Shown here: positions 33,742 through 46,165 of the stretch, one piece after another | How the letters are laid out: each line of letters opens with the position of its first letter | Numbering within the stretch: the first letter of the stretch is position 1 | NCBI GenBank assembly: GCA_038380435.1 | Contig: JAWZYU010000009.1 | Span: 65,935,901-65,999,900 of the forward strand | Direction: 5' to 3' | Length of the DNA stretch: 64,000 bases | Source: Ryuthela nishihirai | Lineage: Eukaryota; Arthropoda; Arachnida; Araneae; Heptathelidae | The notes under the pieces: model-generated | The model's input: the letters and a program-made list of their open reading frames with translations, nothing else | What the model was told of the DNA's origin: nothing | Databases searched by the model: none | Program-made: the position numbers and the translations under genes

Positions 33742-34603
33742 AAGTTAGAATTGGGGGAGATATCACACTTCACTGCGGGCCCTTGTGCCATGCAGAAGAA
33801 TCTGACCAATCTCACACAGAAGTATAAACCCACGATCTGTTGTCCAGTTTTGACAAAAACTGGGATGGTGAATTTCTTGGTAGGTGAACTTGTTGTTCAT
33901 CCAATTTGTTCAGCCCAAAATTGAACCAATACATTTGCTGGGCCACTGTTCCAATATGCAGCTTGGTAGTGCAGGATATTCAAATCTTGAATGACTTTAC
34001 TGGGCCAACATTATTTTAATGTCTCTTGAACTAAAAGAGGATGATCAAGAACGTATTATGATGATATATATATATATTTCCAGGCCTAGATTGTTACTAC
34101 CAGGGCAATATACAGTATGCGCTTTTACAATTCATTGCCAATTTTTATTTATCTGCTTAAAATATGCATTCTTGAGATTCTCTGTTTGTTGAATAATGCT
34201 GCTTAACAAATCAATCATGTCTACATCTTTGTGTTTCACATTTTCTGGTTTTGTTTTTTCTAATCAATAGATAGTAAATTCAGAGAATTATCTGTTCACT
34301 TTGAACTCAATAAATGGTTTCGTGGAAAAAAGGAGATTCACTGAGTTTTCCAGCACATCAGCAAAAATTAATTTTTCCACAAAACTACTTTTTTTTTCCT
34401 ATTTGAAGATGGCCTTTGGCACACACTCTGGAAAGAAAAAAGGTCCCAACTGTGCTAAAACTTTGACAGTAGAATTAGCCACAATGGATTTAAACAACTA
34501 TAATAATAACCCAATTCCTCTCCTTCTTTGAGACATGCCTACATATAATTTCAGTTTCCCTCCTGTATAATTAATTTGTAGTATGTCTAACTCAAGTTGG
34601 CTA
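33742..34603. other. Unassigned; first part possibly LINE-derived
   Basis: GATCTGTTGTCCAGTTTTGA near 33835 resembles GATCCGTAGTCCAGTTTTGA at 42584 in the large LINE, so homology may continue to about 33900. The rest is AT-rich with a TA-dinucleotide run near 34060-34075. No gene was recognised. Confidence 0.4.
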
Positions 34604-35903
34604 CAAGAGGCATTCAATAAGTTCTTCAATAATATCTGAAGAACGAAAACCATTGCACTTATCTCAACGAAACTTTTACTGTCCTTCAAAGCACTCCCTT
34701 CCAGCATCTATGCAAAGTCGCAGACATCTACACCAATTCTGGAATGCTTGGTGGTACCCTTGTTGGGGAACACTCTGCAAACCTGAATGAATGCATTTTG
34801 TAAGGTCTTGCATTCTGGAAAAAGACTTCCCAGCAGTTTCTTTTTAATTTTTGGAAACAACCAAAAATCACATGGTGCAAGATCAGTGAATATGCAGGAT
34901 TTTTCTTGCTCAAGACAGGCTTGCTGTGTTTTATAAGCACTGGCATTGTTATGAAGGAGAACCCTTGACATGCTTGTTGTTGAATGCTGCTCTTTCATCT
35001 CCTTAACCATTATGGGCAAAACATATTGATGTGGTATTGGCCATTAATAGTCATTTTTTCAAGTAAGGTGTCCACGGCTACCACTCTCCTTGGGAATTGA
35101 AAAAATTCGTGAACATCCACTTCTTTGAGCGAAAGTCTTTTTGGAGGCTTGCGGATGTGATTCATCTTCCACAACCCAAACATAGTTGTCGATCTTTCTG
35201 GGAGTTGTATGGTAATAAAACCACATCTCACCACCTGTGACAATGTCTGTTAACCATTTGGGGCCAATAGGCTCAAACATTGCCAGCATCACCTTGCACG
35301 AGTCAACTGCAGCCCTTTTTTACTGTTCTGTCAGTTTGTGGGGTACCCACTTGCACAGATTTTCTGCAACTTTAAATGTTGATGAATAATTGTTTCCACA
35401 ATGCCAATCGATACACTGACACATCTAAACTTATTACCTGAATGGTGATGTGTGGATTTTCCTCAACGAGTTCACAAACAACACTGATGGTTCTCTCATT
35501 CACAGCCTCCTTCAGTCATTCTGCACAAGGGAGGTCTTTGAGGCTCTGCCATTCTTCTCTGAATTTGTGCATCCATCCTCTAACAATGTTATATGAACAG
35601 GCACAATCCCCATGTACTTGTGATAATTCGGCATGAATTTTTTTCTCATTGTCCCCAAGCAGCATCCTTGTGGAAATGTAAAATCTTTCCCCATCTTTAG
35701 TAGGTTTGATAATAATGGTTCACAGATTTTGCAGACCCGAAATTTATGCACCACCAGCAAAGAGAGAAATTATGACATCGCCTTTGTTTTTAACATGTAA
35801 TGACAAGTTTAGACTAGCTTTCAAACAAGTCATAGGTTGTTAACTTCAGAGGAACAAGTGCAAATCTACAGACATGTGCCAAGAACCTTTTGAATGCACT
35901 ATG
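34604..35903 (-). mobile_element. Mariner transposon, 1.30 kb, inactive
   Basis: Ends are CAAGAGGCATTCAATAAGTT and, in reverse complement, CATAGTGCATTCAAAAGGTT, with TA at 34602-34603 and 35904-35905. The minus-strand product runs from about 35760 with many breaks: DIVTGGEMWFYYHTTPRKID has an Asp-to-Glu change at the first catalytic position, and HNNASAYKTQQACLEQEKS is followed by TDLAPCDFWLFPKIKKKLLG. The order and the DLAPCDFWLFP motif are typical of the mariner family. The HNNAS motif has Asn where catalytic Asp is expected (HDNA), so the enzyme is dead. Confidence 0.88.
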
Positions 35904-35905
35904 TA

Positions 35906-38039
35906 AAAATGCCACAGAAAAGTAAAGCATACTGTAATTTTAGAGAGTAAATGATGGAGTAATGACCAGTAACAGCACAATGAAAAAGACACCATCCAAT
36001 GGAAGAATAGAACAGAAAGTTGTGACCTTGCATTTAGGGAAACCACAACTTATACATATTAAATGATGCAATGGGTGGATTTGACAAAATAATTTTATCT
36101 GCCTATAAGTAAGTTATTCAGTGTTTTTTTCCTCTATATATGCTGTCTTGGGTACTCAGCTTTTTCAACTTTAATCACCTATGATACAATATCAATAATT
36201 GTTCCCTGAGTCTTGATGCACAAAATATTTTGGGCAGTCAAAACTAATTGTGCACAGTTGTTGACAGTCAATAATTTCATTCTAAGCTAAACAGATGGTA
36301 GAACATTCAAAAATGCATGTTTTATAATTAATTGCAAATAAAAGTTTGCAATTTATTGTTTATGCTAATAATATCTTGTATTACATAATAAAAAACTGAC
36401 AGAAAAACAGTGACTGCAAAAATGTTTTGGATAAAATGAAGTCTGTGAAATTTGCTCATAAAAATGTTGAATTCATTCATACTGCTGACAAAATTCTATG
36501 TACATAAATTATGGCAGTGCAAATGCTACCAAACAAAATGTTACCTGTGAAATTTGCCACTAACAAGTAGGCCAACTTTATATAATGCAATATATAAAAA
36601 AGCATTTTGTTCACAAAATTCACAATTATTTCTCTTATATTCTACATAGATATTATAATCTTTTCTCTCAATTTGTGATTTCATATACATAAATTCAATT
36701 ATATATATTTTCACATCATAGAATTTAAAATCCACAATATTTTCTGTTTGTAAATATTTATAGCTATAACATATGATAAATCAATTCCTTGTAGAGGTTA
36801 AAATGTTATTTACAATAAAAATAAGAATAGCAGGATTTGTAACAATGAAAAATTGCAAATACAGTGATTTTTACTGTACTTCAATGTTTCTTCTACTTGT
36901 TGGTACATTAAAAGAGAAACTCCAAATTATAAAATGCTAAAAATTTGTCTTTTCAACTTTACAAGCAGAAAAAAAATGTATGAGCTTCTAAAGACTTTCA
37001 TGGACAGTAAGGAGCAAGGCAAGTAAGTATCTTGTGAAAGAACTTTTTTTTAAATTGTAATAATTTTTTAAAAACAGTTACAACAGATATTTTACAAATT
37101 TCCTATGATTTTTCAATATGTTTCATTAGTGATGATATGTACAGGGCTTAGTAGCTTATCTGCAAGTTATGATAGACACAAGTGATCTTGCATATCTAAG
37201 TTTCAAATGTGGACCTTAGAAGCTAAAGTATAACCATAATATTTTTACAGAAAAGTGTTCAAAAGAAATGAATTTTTAACATTATTTTAACTACTGCTAT
37301 GCACAGACAAAAACAGAAGAGAAAAGATTCCAATTTTCCCTTCTTTCAATAAAATTACAGTCCTTCATAAAAGTTTCCTTTTATGTTAACCATGTTGGCA
37401 TCTTTTCATGATAACATCCATTTTGCTGACACAATTATGCCCCATTGTTGATAAATTGTGCAGTCAACATGATTTGGTCTTGGCATTTTTGCAAAGCTGT
37501 TGTTATGGCATCAAACCTATGAAGTAAATTATTTCTGCAAATATGATAGATGCTTTTAAAACACATCACAATGTGCTTTTTTGCTCATTTTTTAAAATCT
37601 TTTCAAGGGAATAGTTATATATTTTTTTAATGGCAACAGCCTGTCTTAAAGCCAATAGGGTGCTTTTGTCATTCAGCATAAATCATAAAATTTCATTCCT
37701 TGTTTTACAACTATCATATTTTTTATATTTTTTTAAAAGCTTTTTTCACAATTTCATATTGGTCAATAATGAAGAGGTTACAAGCATTTAGTTCATTGTG
37801 CAGGAAAAAATTACTCCCAATTGTAAAACCACTCACCTAGTTAAATACTACCTGCTTGGATATTTTACACTGCTCTTCAAAGGTTGTGAGTTGGACAAAA
37901 TATGCATATCTCAAAATATATTTTGACAAGTTTAATAAAATTATACAAATAGATACAAGTACAATGTTATGATAAGTCATGAAAATCTGGGCAAAAATCA
38001 TTTTCATATACTCTAAAAAACAAAAAAGTATGCAGGGGG
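35906..38039. other. Unassigned AT-rich intron sequence
   Basis: No element ends, coding motif or exon was recognised in this 2.1-kb stretch. Confidence 0.4.
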
Positions 38040-38350
38040 AATACAAAATATATAGTCATTAAGGAATCTGGCCCCTCTAGCACTAATGCAGGCCTGACAA
38101 TATCATTTCTTGTACCCCCTAAATAAGATAATCTACAGAAAGGGAAGGCAATAAAGTCATTTTACACTAGGGGTCATGAAAGGTTTGGGCAAGAGGCTGA
38201 AGGGTAACAATACATCTCCCCAGGGCATCCCATAGATATTTTATCAGTTTGAGATCTAGAGAGAATGTAGGCCATTCCATTTCTTGGATACCTTCTTTCT
38301 AAAGACATTGGTTGATCAGTCTTGCTCTGTGTGGACAAACATTATTATCA
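38040..38350 (-). pseudogene. Tc1-like transposase C-terminal remnant
   Basis: On the minus strand, about 38335-38150 reads NVCPHRARLINQCL, then EGIQEMEWPTFSLDLKLIKY followed by LWDALGR. This is the second-Asp to third-acid region of a Tc1-type transposase (DNARPHRARL and SPDLNPIEHVWDALGR type). Frame changes and stops are present. A family-1 SINE lies immediately to the right. Confidence 0.75.
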
Positions 38351-38351
38351 G

Positions 38352-38575
38352 TAAGATGGTTGGGCTATTTTACCTCTTAGCAGCATTTTTTTTTTGCAAA
38401 CAAAGGATTAAATGGGTTGCAAGGATCCCAATGGCTCAGAGAAGGTTGGGGGAGGGAAATGTACAGCTGTTATGAGACAGATGGAAGCCTCCCATCAAGG
38501 TTATCCAGTGTGTTCTTTAATGTGCATAGGTTACAACTCTCCTGCACATTGGGCCATTATGAACCTTAACGTCCA
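38352..38575 (-). repeat. tRNA-derived SINE, family 1, diverged and 5'-truncated
   Basis: The tail is at the low end (GGTTGGGCTATTTTACCTCT), followed by CCAATGGCTCAGAGAAGGTT and GTGTTCTTTAATGTGCATAG. It stops near TAACGTCCATTATG, close to where the 27377-27602 copy is truncated. No clear target duplication was seen. Confidence 0.8.
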
Positions 38576-39710
38576 TTATGAAGAAATTATTACCTACTGC
38601 AAAAGCATAGGGCTAAATAATCTCATTTCAAGAACATATCTATAAAAACATATGGAGGTTGGTACAGCCATTCAATAAAAACCTGGCACAAAGCACTCCT
38701 TTTATTCCATGACAATATATAGTATTTACAGCTTGATTTTTCAAAACTACACACTAAATTATCTAGGTAAAAATATTTTGTTCATCTCTAATGATTTTTT
38801 TAATTTATATTTTGGTGATCCATGCCTAACTTTTGACAAACAATGTAAAACAAAAAACAAGGCCCATTTCCTTGAGTACATAAAATTTTGAAAAATCTTA
38901 AAAATGTTAGTTTCAAAAGAAGGTATTAGTGGAAATCATCGGTATCGATTTTTTTTTCATTACAAGGCATGTAAGTATGCTAGCATACAGTGCATATATA
39001 AGATGTTAAAATATTCTAGGCCCACACTCATACAGCAATATAATGCTGGCTTATCAAGATTTATCGGGTATCATGTGGAAATACCTTGCAAAACTCTTAG
39101 CTGAAAAATGCATCTCCAGATAATGTAAGAATTTGTTTGGATGCTGTTTTAGGAGATGTTATTCTAATATCTCTCATTTGATTCTGAAAAATGTTCATAT
39201 AAGTGCAAAGTTTTAGGACTTTTCACAGAGCTTCAGCATAAGTTGATGGTTACAATTCATTTTGCAAAAGTAAACATTATTTGTAATAGTTAGTGCAGAA
39301 TTTAAAATATATCAATGGAATTCTTCAAAATTAAAACACAATTTCATAACATGGATTATGCTGAAACTGAATTAATCTGTTTATATTTGTCAGGGATTCT
39401 GAAGTTTTCTTCACATCTGGAGGCAGTGGAAAATTCTTAGGAGCTTGGAAAAGCATTGATCAGTTTAATTGCTGGACTCATTAGTTAATTCATATCTCAT
39501 TAACATCATAATATTAGTCATATAGTGATCTAATATTGTGATGATAACATGTACAGTAAAATCTTAATTTAAGAGTACTATGTTTTAATCCTCTGTTACA
39601 CCATATGCATTATTTAAACATTTTAAATATATTCCAAAAGCCAATATTTAGAGTAAATGTATTAGTATGTGTATGTTTTCACTTTTAAATAGAAAATATT
39701 TCCTGATTCT
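38576..39710. other. Unassigned AT-rich intron sequence
   Basis: No recognised element or exon. Confidence 0.4.
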
Positions 39711-39714
39711 TTAA

Positions 39715-40666
39715 ATCTTCCCAGGTCCAGGTATTTTTTCACTCTGATCAGGCAAAAAAAATTAACTTTAAAACTTTTTATTTTGCCAAAAAACTAATGA
39801 AAGGAATTATGGCATGTTTTATGCCAAATTGATCAGCATTTAATTCTGGATTTTCTGAAAATAAAATATTTAATTAAAAAGATGACTAGTTTACTTTCTA
39901 ATAGGACTTTTTTTAGTCATGTAGTAAAAAAATGCATCTGATAATACAAATAAAAATGAATACAAAGGCTATTTATTTCTGAATAATAAAAAATAATTTT
40001 TTTGTTCAAAGTAAACATTTCTTCTGTTTTGCAATTTTTTTCTCCATACCATACTTTGAGAAAAGTTCAGGTGTGTTGCAGAGTCCAATAAACAAGTCAA
40101 CTTTAGAATATTTTTAATAACTAATCAACAGAAATAGGTCATGTTACATACCAGATTAAAGACAATTCTGAATTTTATTGAGTAAAAAATTTGAACATTG
40201 TAGTAACATATTAATTTTAATAACCCTTTTTATAGTGGTACACCAGAAAAAAAAAGGTACATATTTCATAATTTTTCCAAAATCTTCCATTTCTAAAAAT
40301 AGCATTTTTTGTTATCAGATTTTAGAAACTTTAAGGAAAAATTTGTTGATAATAGTTCAAATCAAAACTTCTGAGTGTAAATCAGGTGATTGCTTCAATA
40401 CAGAGTAACGTTAACAAACAAATTGGCAATACCTTATAGCGTTTCTAAAATATGGCAATCAGAAGGCTTTATCAAATTATTTATATTGTAGTTTAATAAA
40501 ATATACATCAAGTGAAAAAAGAAAATATTATTTTTCAAGCTTGAATTACATATTTTTAAGAGACATATGTAAGATAATTTTCAAATGGCCAATTTTTCTT
40601 TTTAAAAAAGAACAGTTTCATATATTGTACAAAAAACATCTATAGACATCCTTGACCATGGAAGGG
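39715..40666 (-). mobile_element. TTAA-flanked piggyBac-type MITE, 952 bp
   Basis: TTAA lies at 39711-39714 and 40667-40670. Ends read ATCTTCCCAGGTCCAGG on the left and, in reverse complement, CCCTTCCATGGTCAAGG on the right. In opposite orientation it matches both end regions of the 15940-18275 element (for example GGCATGTTTTATGCCAAATTG against CAATTTGGCATACAACATGC in the other strand sense), but lacks about 1.2 kb of its centre. It is thus a deletion derivative. No coding capacity. Confidence 0.85.
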
Positions 40667-40814
40667 TTAAGAATACTTTTTTTCTCTATTGGCTCATTGT
40701 TAAGTTTGAGTTGGCTAGACCAGGTCTAGAGAACATGAAAACTGATTAGACAGATGCTTTAGCCTTTTTTACCTATCTTCCTATTGCTTTTGCTTGTCAT
40801 TTGTCAGTTGTTCC

Positions 40815-40974
40815 ACCATATCTTTTGAATGCGATGAACAAACTTAATGATTTATATGTCATATGAAAGCTTGTGATAAGGGGAGTGTCATCGCTTTCAT
40901 CATCTCCAATCTCCCCTCACTAAAAAGCTGACCCTCAACATTTTCCTCCCCCTAAAAAAGGGGAAATGTGAAAA
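40815..40974 (+). repeat. Dispersed ~110-130 bp repeat, left of the LINE
   Basis: The unit contains CATATCTTTTGAA, then TATGTCATATGAAAGCTTGT, then a T/C-rich and C-rich stretch. Related units lie at 46903-47170 and 56040-56260. The LINE at 40988-46889 is inserted into it, splitting a tandem array. Confidence 0.7.
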
Positions 40975-41535
40975 TGATAGCTCTGCTGGTTGGCTGTTTG
41001 GGGTTTATTGGTGCATTAGCAACTAAGGCTATAATGCGCCAAACGAATGCGCGAAACAAAAAGAAAAAGAGATAAAAGTAATGTTTAACCCTCAACCAAG
41101 TTTAAAAATAAACCACAAAGTCAACAAGAACAATGTAAAACAATAAAAAGAAATTTTGAGGACAACAAAAACAAATGTATAAATATGTTCAATATAAAAA
41201 ATAACCCAGGTGTAAGCGACCTGGGCTACATATACGATGCTTAAAGGTGGTAAAATCGAAGTCTAGTAAAATATCCAGTGTATTGTAAAAATTTTGAGAC
41301 AGAGCTAAAACAACACTGATCAGATAACAAGTGTCTGAGTGTAAGGGGCTCGGACATAAAATTATGAATGTTAAAAATCATATGTCTTTCAAAGGTAAAA
41401 GCGGGACATTCAATTAACATATGCTTCACAGTTCAATAACAAAATCACACTTCAATAACAAAATGGTGTCACAAAACTTGCACTTAGGTACGTCGTCCAC
41501 CCGAAGAAGAAACGAATGCATAAGAAATGTATGAC

Positions 41536-44500
41536 CTAAGCGAAGCCGAGCAAGTACAACTTCCTCCTTGCAATTCCTGCGGTAACAAGACTGCCATGGT
41601 TTGACGATAGGTTTGATCTCAAAGAGCTTGTTCGTAAGCTGTCTGACCAAGATATCTGCCACTGTGCCCGGAGCTCGATCGTAAAACGCTGCCGGAAATC
41701 CAGATATGAAACCAGAAACGGAGAGTCGGACAGGAGCATGGCTGACCTGGCAGCAGCATCTGCCAAATCATTGCCCCAGATACCGATGTGACCGGGCACC
41801 CAACAGAAATGGATGATGGTTGTGGCTGCCAGACGATGGAGCTGCTGGCGGATCTTGGAGAGAAGAGGGTGAGGCTGATGCCTCACTGAGATCAAAGCCT
41901 GTAGTGAACTAAGCGAGTTGGTGTAAAGCACACACTGACAATGATGCTTAGCTGCCACATGGTCCAAGGCGAGGCTGATAGCATGCAACTCTGCAGTGAA
42001 GATGGAACACTGCAGTGGATCTGGTCTGCATGATTATATCACAGCAGACCATGGCTGATCCCACCGATGTGCTGGACTTCGAGCCATCTGTGAAGACAGG
42101 CAAGAAGTCTGGGTACTCAGCACGATGGCTGGCAAAGAGTTGCCAGTGCACACAGTCAGGTGTAAAGGCCTTCCCCGTCCTGCACAGGGAAAAATCACAG
42201 GAAGGGGAAACAGTGAGCCACGGTGGAAGTGGCTCAGCTGTCGACTGTGCGATGCTATTGAGACTGGTGTTGATGTCTCTGAGGTAGCCTCGGACATGCA
42301 AATCAAAAGGATGAATGGCAGTCAGCCGATTTGTGTAAAGCATTTCCCACTTTGGACTGAAAACGCAGTCTTAAGTGGGATGGCCAGGCAGGGATCACAA
42401 TTTCGATGCATATTGTAGGGACAACTGCTGACGGCGAAGAGATAAAGAAGGTTCGTCGGTCTCGACATAAAGACTCTGGACTGGTGAGGTGCAGAAGGCT
42501 CCTGTGCAAACATGGAGGGCCTTGGTGATGGAGGGGGTCTAGCACCTTCACCACCGAATCCCGGACGGAGTCGTACACCTGGGATCCGTAGTCCAGTTTT
42601 GATCGGTAAGGTGCACGGTAGAGGTGGAGCAAAGAACATCGGTCTGCCCCCCAAGAAAGGGAGGAGAGGACCTTGACGATGTTCAATGCCCACGTGCACT
42701 TGGACCTGAGATGACGTATGTGAGGTAAAAAGGTCAATTTCCGATCGAATATGAGACTGAGAAACTTGGTCTCTGTCACAACTGGAATGATGTTACCCCC
42801 GAGCCGCAGCTCGGGATCCAGGTGAAGATTACGCTTGTGGCAAAAGTGCACACAAGCGGTCTTCTGTGGGGAGAACCGAAACCCGTTTGCCGTCGCCCAA
42901 ACTGAAAGATTGTTCAGGGCAATTTGCAGTTGTCTTTCAATGACTCTCATGCTAGACGAAGAGCAAAAGATGATAAAGTCATCAACATAGAGGGCATTGT
43001 CTACTGATGGAGGAAGTTGTCTAGTTATAGAATTAATCTTGACAGCGAAAAGCGTAACACTCAAGATGCAGCCTTGTGGCACCCCCTGTTCTTGGGGGTA
43101 AGGCCGCGACAGAGTGTTGCCGACTCAGACATGAAAAGAATGTGACGATAAGAAATTGGAGATGGAGATCGGCATGTGACCTCTCAAGCCGAAGCTGTGA
43201 AGGTCACGAAGAATGCCGAATCTCCAAGCCATGTCGTATGCTTTTTCGATGTCGAAGAAAATTGACACCAGGTGCTCTCTTTGTAAAAATGAGTTTCTGA
43301 TAGCTAATTCGAGGCGTATCAGATGGTCAAGAGTTGACCGTCTGACTGCGAAAGCCACACTGGGTGCTGGAAAGAAGGTTGTTATGTTCTAAATACCAGA
43401 TGAGTCTGGCATTTACCATCCTTTCCAACACCTTGCACACGCAGCTCGTCAATGCAATGGGATGATAATGTGTAGGAATCTTGGAATCCTTTCCTGGCTT
43501 TGGGAAGGCCAAAACGATGGCCTCCCGCCAGGAGTCGGGAAACTGCTCCTCAAGAAAAATGTGATTGAAAAGATGGAGCAGCCAATTCTTACTTGATGGT
43601 GAGAGATGTTGGAGCATGGCATAATGGACATTGTCTGGCCCTACAGCAGAGGCACGAGAAGAGTGCAGAACAAGACGAAGCTCTTCCGCTGTGAATGGCC
43701 TGTTGTAAGGCTCCAGGCCATTTGAGTGGAAAGACAGCGGAGAGCGTTCTGCCCTGCCCTTCTGGGGTACTTAGGGGAGTAACTTAGGGGAGTAAGATGA
43801 CGAAGAAGAGATGGAAAAGAAAGACTATTGCTTTGGGATCAGCAATTGCCTGTCCACTGTGCTCCAGGATTGATAACGAGTGGGACGTGTAGTTCCCACC
43901 CATCTTCCAGACTTTATCCCACACGACCTTAGAACTGGTTGTGCGGGTGATAGAAGACATATACTTGATCCAAGATTCCTTCTGGCTCTGGCGTTGGACG
44001 AAACGAGCTTTCGCCCTGGCGCGTTTGAACTTTTCAAGGTTGGGGGTCATTGGATATCTCCGAAACACCCCCCAAGCCTTGTTCTGAGCCTTACAAGCTG
44101 CGGTGCAATCTGGATTCCACCACGGTTTTGGAAAATGAGGAAACCGTGTCAAAGATTGAGGAATTGTTGATATAGTCTGCTATCTCCGCTACTGCCACAT
44201 TGATGGGCTCCTGGCTGACAGAGTGGTCATCAAGCTTGGATAGCAGCTCAAAACCACCCCAGTCAGCCCAATCGAGCCTCCACCGTGAGACGCGTGAAGG
44301 GCTGCAAGGCCCCCCACGGGAGATGGTGCACACTACAGGGAAGTGATCACTTACGTATGGGTTGTCCTCGACCTCCCATGTAAAGAGTAGAAGGATCGAG
44401 GAGGAGCAGATGGTGAGGTCAATGGCAGTAGAAGTGCGGGTTGGGGAGTGAAAGTAAGTACTGACACCGGTGTTCAACAGGGAAACAGAAGGATCCAGGA

Positions 44501-44964
44501 GCCACTGCTCTAGGAGCCCACCCCTCCCATTGGTGTCAGCACTGCCACAAAGTGGACTGTGTCCATTGAGATCCCCCATTATGAGGAAGTGGGACGGCAG
44601 CTGCGAGATGAGATCATCAAGTTCTTCCTGGAAGACGATGCTACCAGGTAGAAGATACTAGAGCAGACAGTCAGTGAGAACCCCATGAAGAGGCGGGTGG
44701 CTATGGCCTCTTAAGTTGGTGATCAGGGGTACGACCTGGAATGGAGAATGGTTGCTCACGAGGATGGCGACACCCCCGCGAGCCGGACCATCTCCATCCC
44801 GGTAGCAGCAAACTAGTGAAAAGTGCCGAATCATGGGATCTGTGACTGTCTGCAAGTAAGTCTCCTGCAGGCACACAGATGGGCTGGTGTGCCTGAAGAA
44901 GTGCCTTGATGTCGTCAAGATTCCTCTGGAATCCATGACAATTCCATTGTAGGAGTGTGGCCAT
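41536..44964 (-). pseudogene. LINE ORF2: endonuclease, reverse transcriptase, RNase H
   Basis: Starts at ATG 44964 (MATLLQWNCHGFQRN). The AP-type endonuclease spans about 44964-44330, with LQETYL, GDLNGHSPLCG and a terminal SDHFPVV. The reverse transcriptase runs about 43650-42700, with FPKPGKDS, CGFRSQ, PQGCILSVTLFA, and the catalytic NALYVDDF at about 42990. RNase H spans about 42110-41600, with VFTDGSKS, LHAISLALD, LYTNSLSSL and WVPGHIGIWGNDLADAAAR. In LYTNS the expected catalytic Asp is Asn. At least six frameshifts or stops break the frame. Confidence 0.92.
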
Positions 44965-46165
44965 CTCAGGACTTAGAAGAGTGGGCGGACGCCGAATTTC
45001 TATCCAACTTAACCGCAGCAGAAAATGATTTAGTGAATAGGGGGTGGTCGGTATCCATGTCCTCGGAATCGTCCGACGGATATGGATCGGTGACCGCCCT
45101 TTGTGGAGGAGTGATTTGTTTCTTTTTGGGCCCCGGTGGAGGCCCCTTAGGTTTGGAAGGTCTTGCTGTCTGAGGACGGGGAGGAGGAGGCTTTCCGGTG
45201 GAGGTGGAAGGTTAAGTTGCAGGAATGGAAATCGGGGTTGATGTCGAAGTAGACACCACCCTTGGTTTCGCCTGTGTAAGCAGGTACTTGGCTGTGGACG
45301 AGAAAAACTCGGTGGTACACTGATGTCAGTCTGCACCACCACCGAAGTCATTGGAACGATGGGCTTCCCAATGACTGCACCGGCATAGGATACCTTGCCA
45401 GGTGGTGCAGGCGGTGCAGCAAGCTTTCTCGCCTCAGCGTATGTGATGTTATTCGTAACTTTCAAGCGTTGTACCTCCTTCCACTTCGGACAGTCGGGAA
45501 AGTATGCCGGATGTTCGCCATTGCAGTTCACACAGCATGCCTTTTCTGCTGTGCAGTCAGGATCCAGATGATCCTTACTGCCACAGCGAGCACAGGTGGG
45601 CTTGCCCCGGCAAGCTGTGCGAGCATGACCATATATCTGACACTGCAAACAGCGCAGGGGGTTCGGAATATACGGTCGTACCTCACAATGCAAATAACCT
45701 GCCTTGATGGAAGAAGGCAGGCATGGCATGTTAAATGTCACAATCAGCACCCAAGTGGATGCCAATTTCCCATCACAGTGTGTCAAAACCCAGTGGAATG
45801 CTGTTACTCCTTGAGGTGTGAGCTCTGAGAGCATTTCCTTCTCGGTGACTTTGAGGAGGCCCCACTCGGTGATCACACCACGAGAGGAATTTAATGTTTT
45901 GTGGGGAGTGATCTCGACAGCCACCCACCAATCTCTGTAACTTAAGGAGTAGTTCTGAATGTTTAGAACAAGCGGTCTCAACCTGTAAGTCGCCAGATAG
46001 TAAGCGCTTAATGGATTCCGGCTCTCCCGCAAGACCTTTCAAACCTTTATTAACAAAAAATGGTGACATGTCCCCAAGTACCTGATTGCCAGTGGAGTGG
46101 ACGATCAGGAATCTCAGGAACGAAGACACAGACAAAGAAGACAATGGCGTAGATGACAAAGACAA
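44965..46165 (-). pseudogene. LINE ORF1: zinc-knuckle nucleic-acid-binding protein
   Basis: The ORF1-type protein of jockey/I-group LINEs packages the RNA. An N-terminal part at 46165-45990 (GLAGEPESIKRLLSGDLQVE) is frameshifted against the main part (46032-44965). The main part has the conserved RGVITEWGLLKVTE and SSIKAGYLHCEVRPYIPNPL blocks, then three CCHC-type knuckles: CLQCQIYGHARTAC, CARCGSKDHLDPDC and the variant CVNCNGEHPAYFPDC. These are followed by a Pro-rich tail. The main frame runs into the ORF2 start (ATG at 44964) without a stop, probably because of an indel in the tail. Confidence 0.88.

Noticed and set aside
44701..46032. 443-codon open frame as a host zinc-knuckle gene
   Set aside because: The block order, adjoining endonuclease and RT, and the flanking target duplication show it is LINE ORF1.
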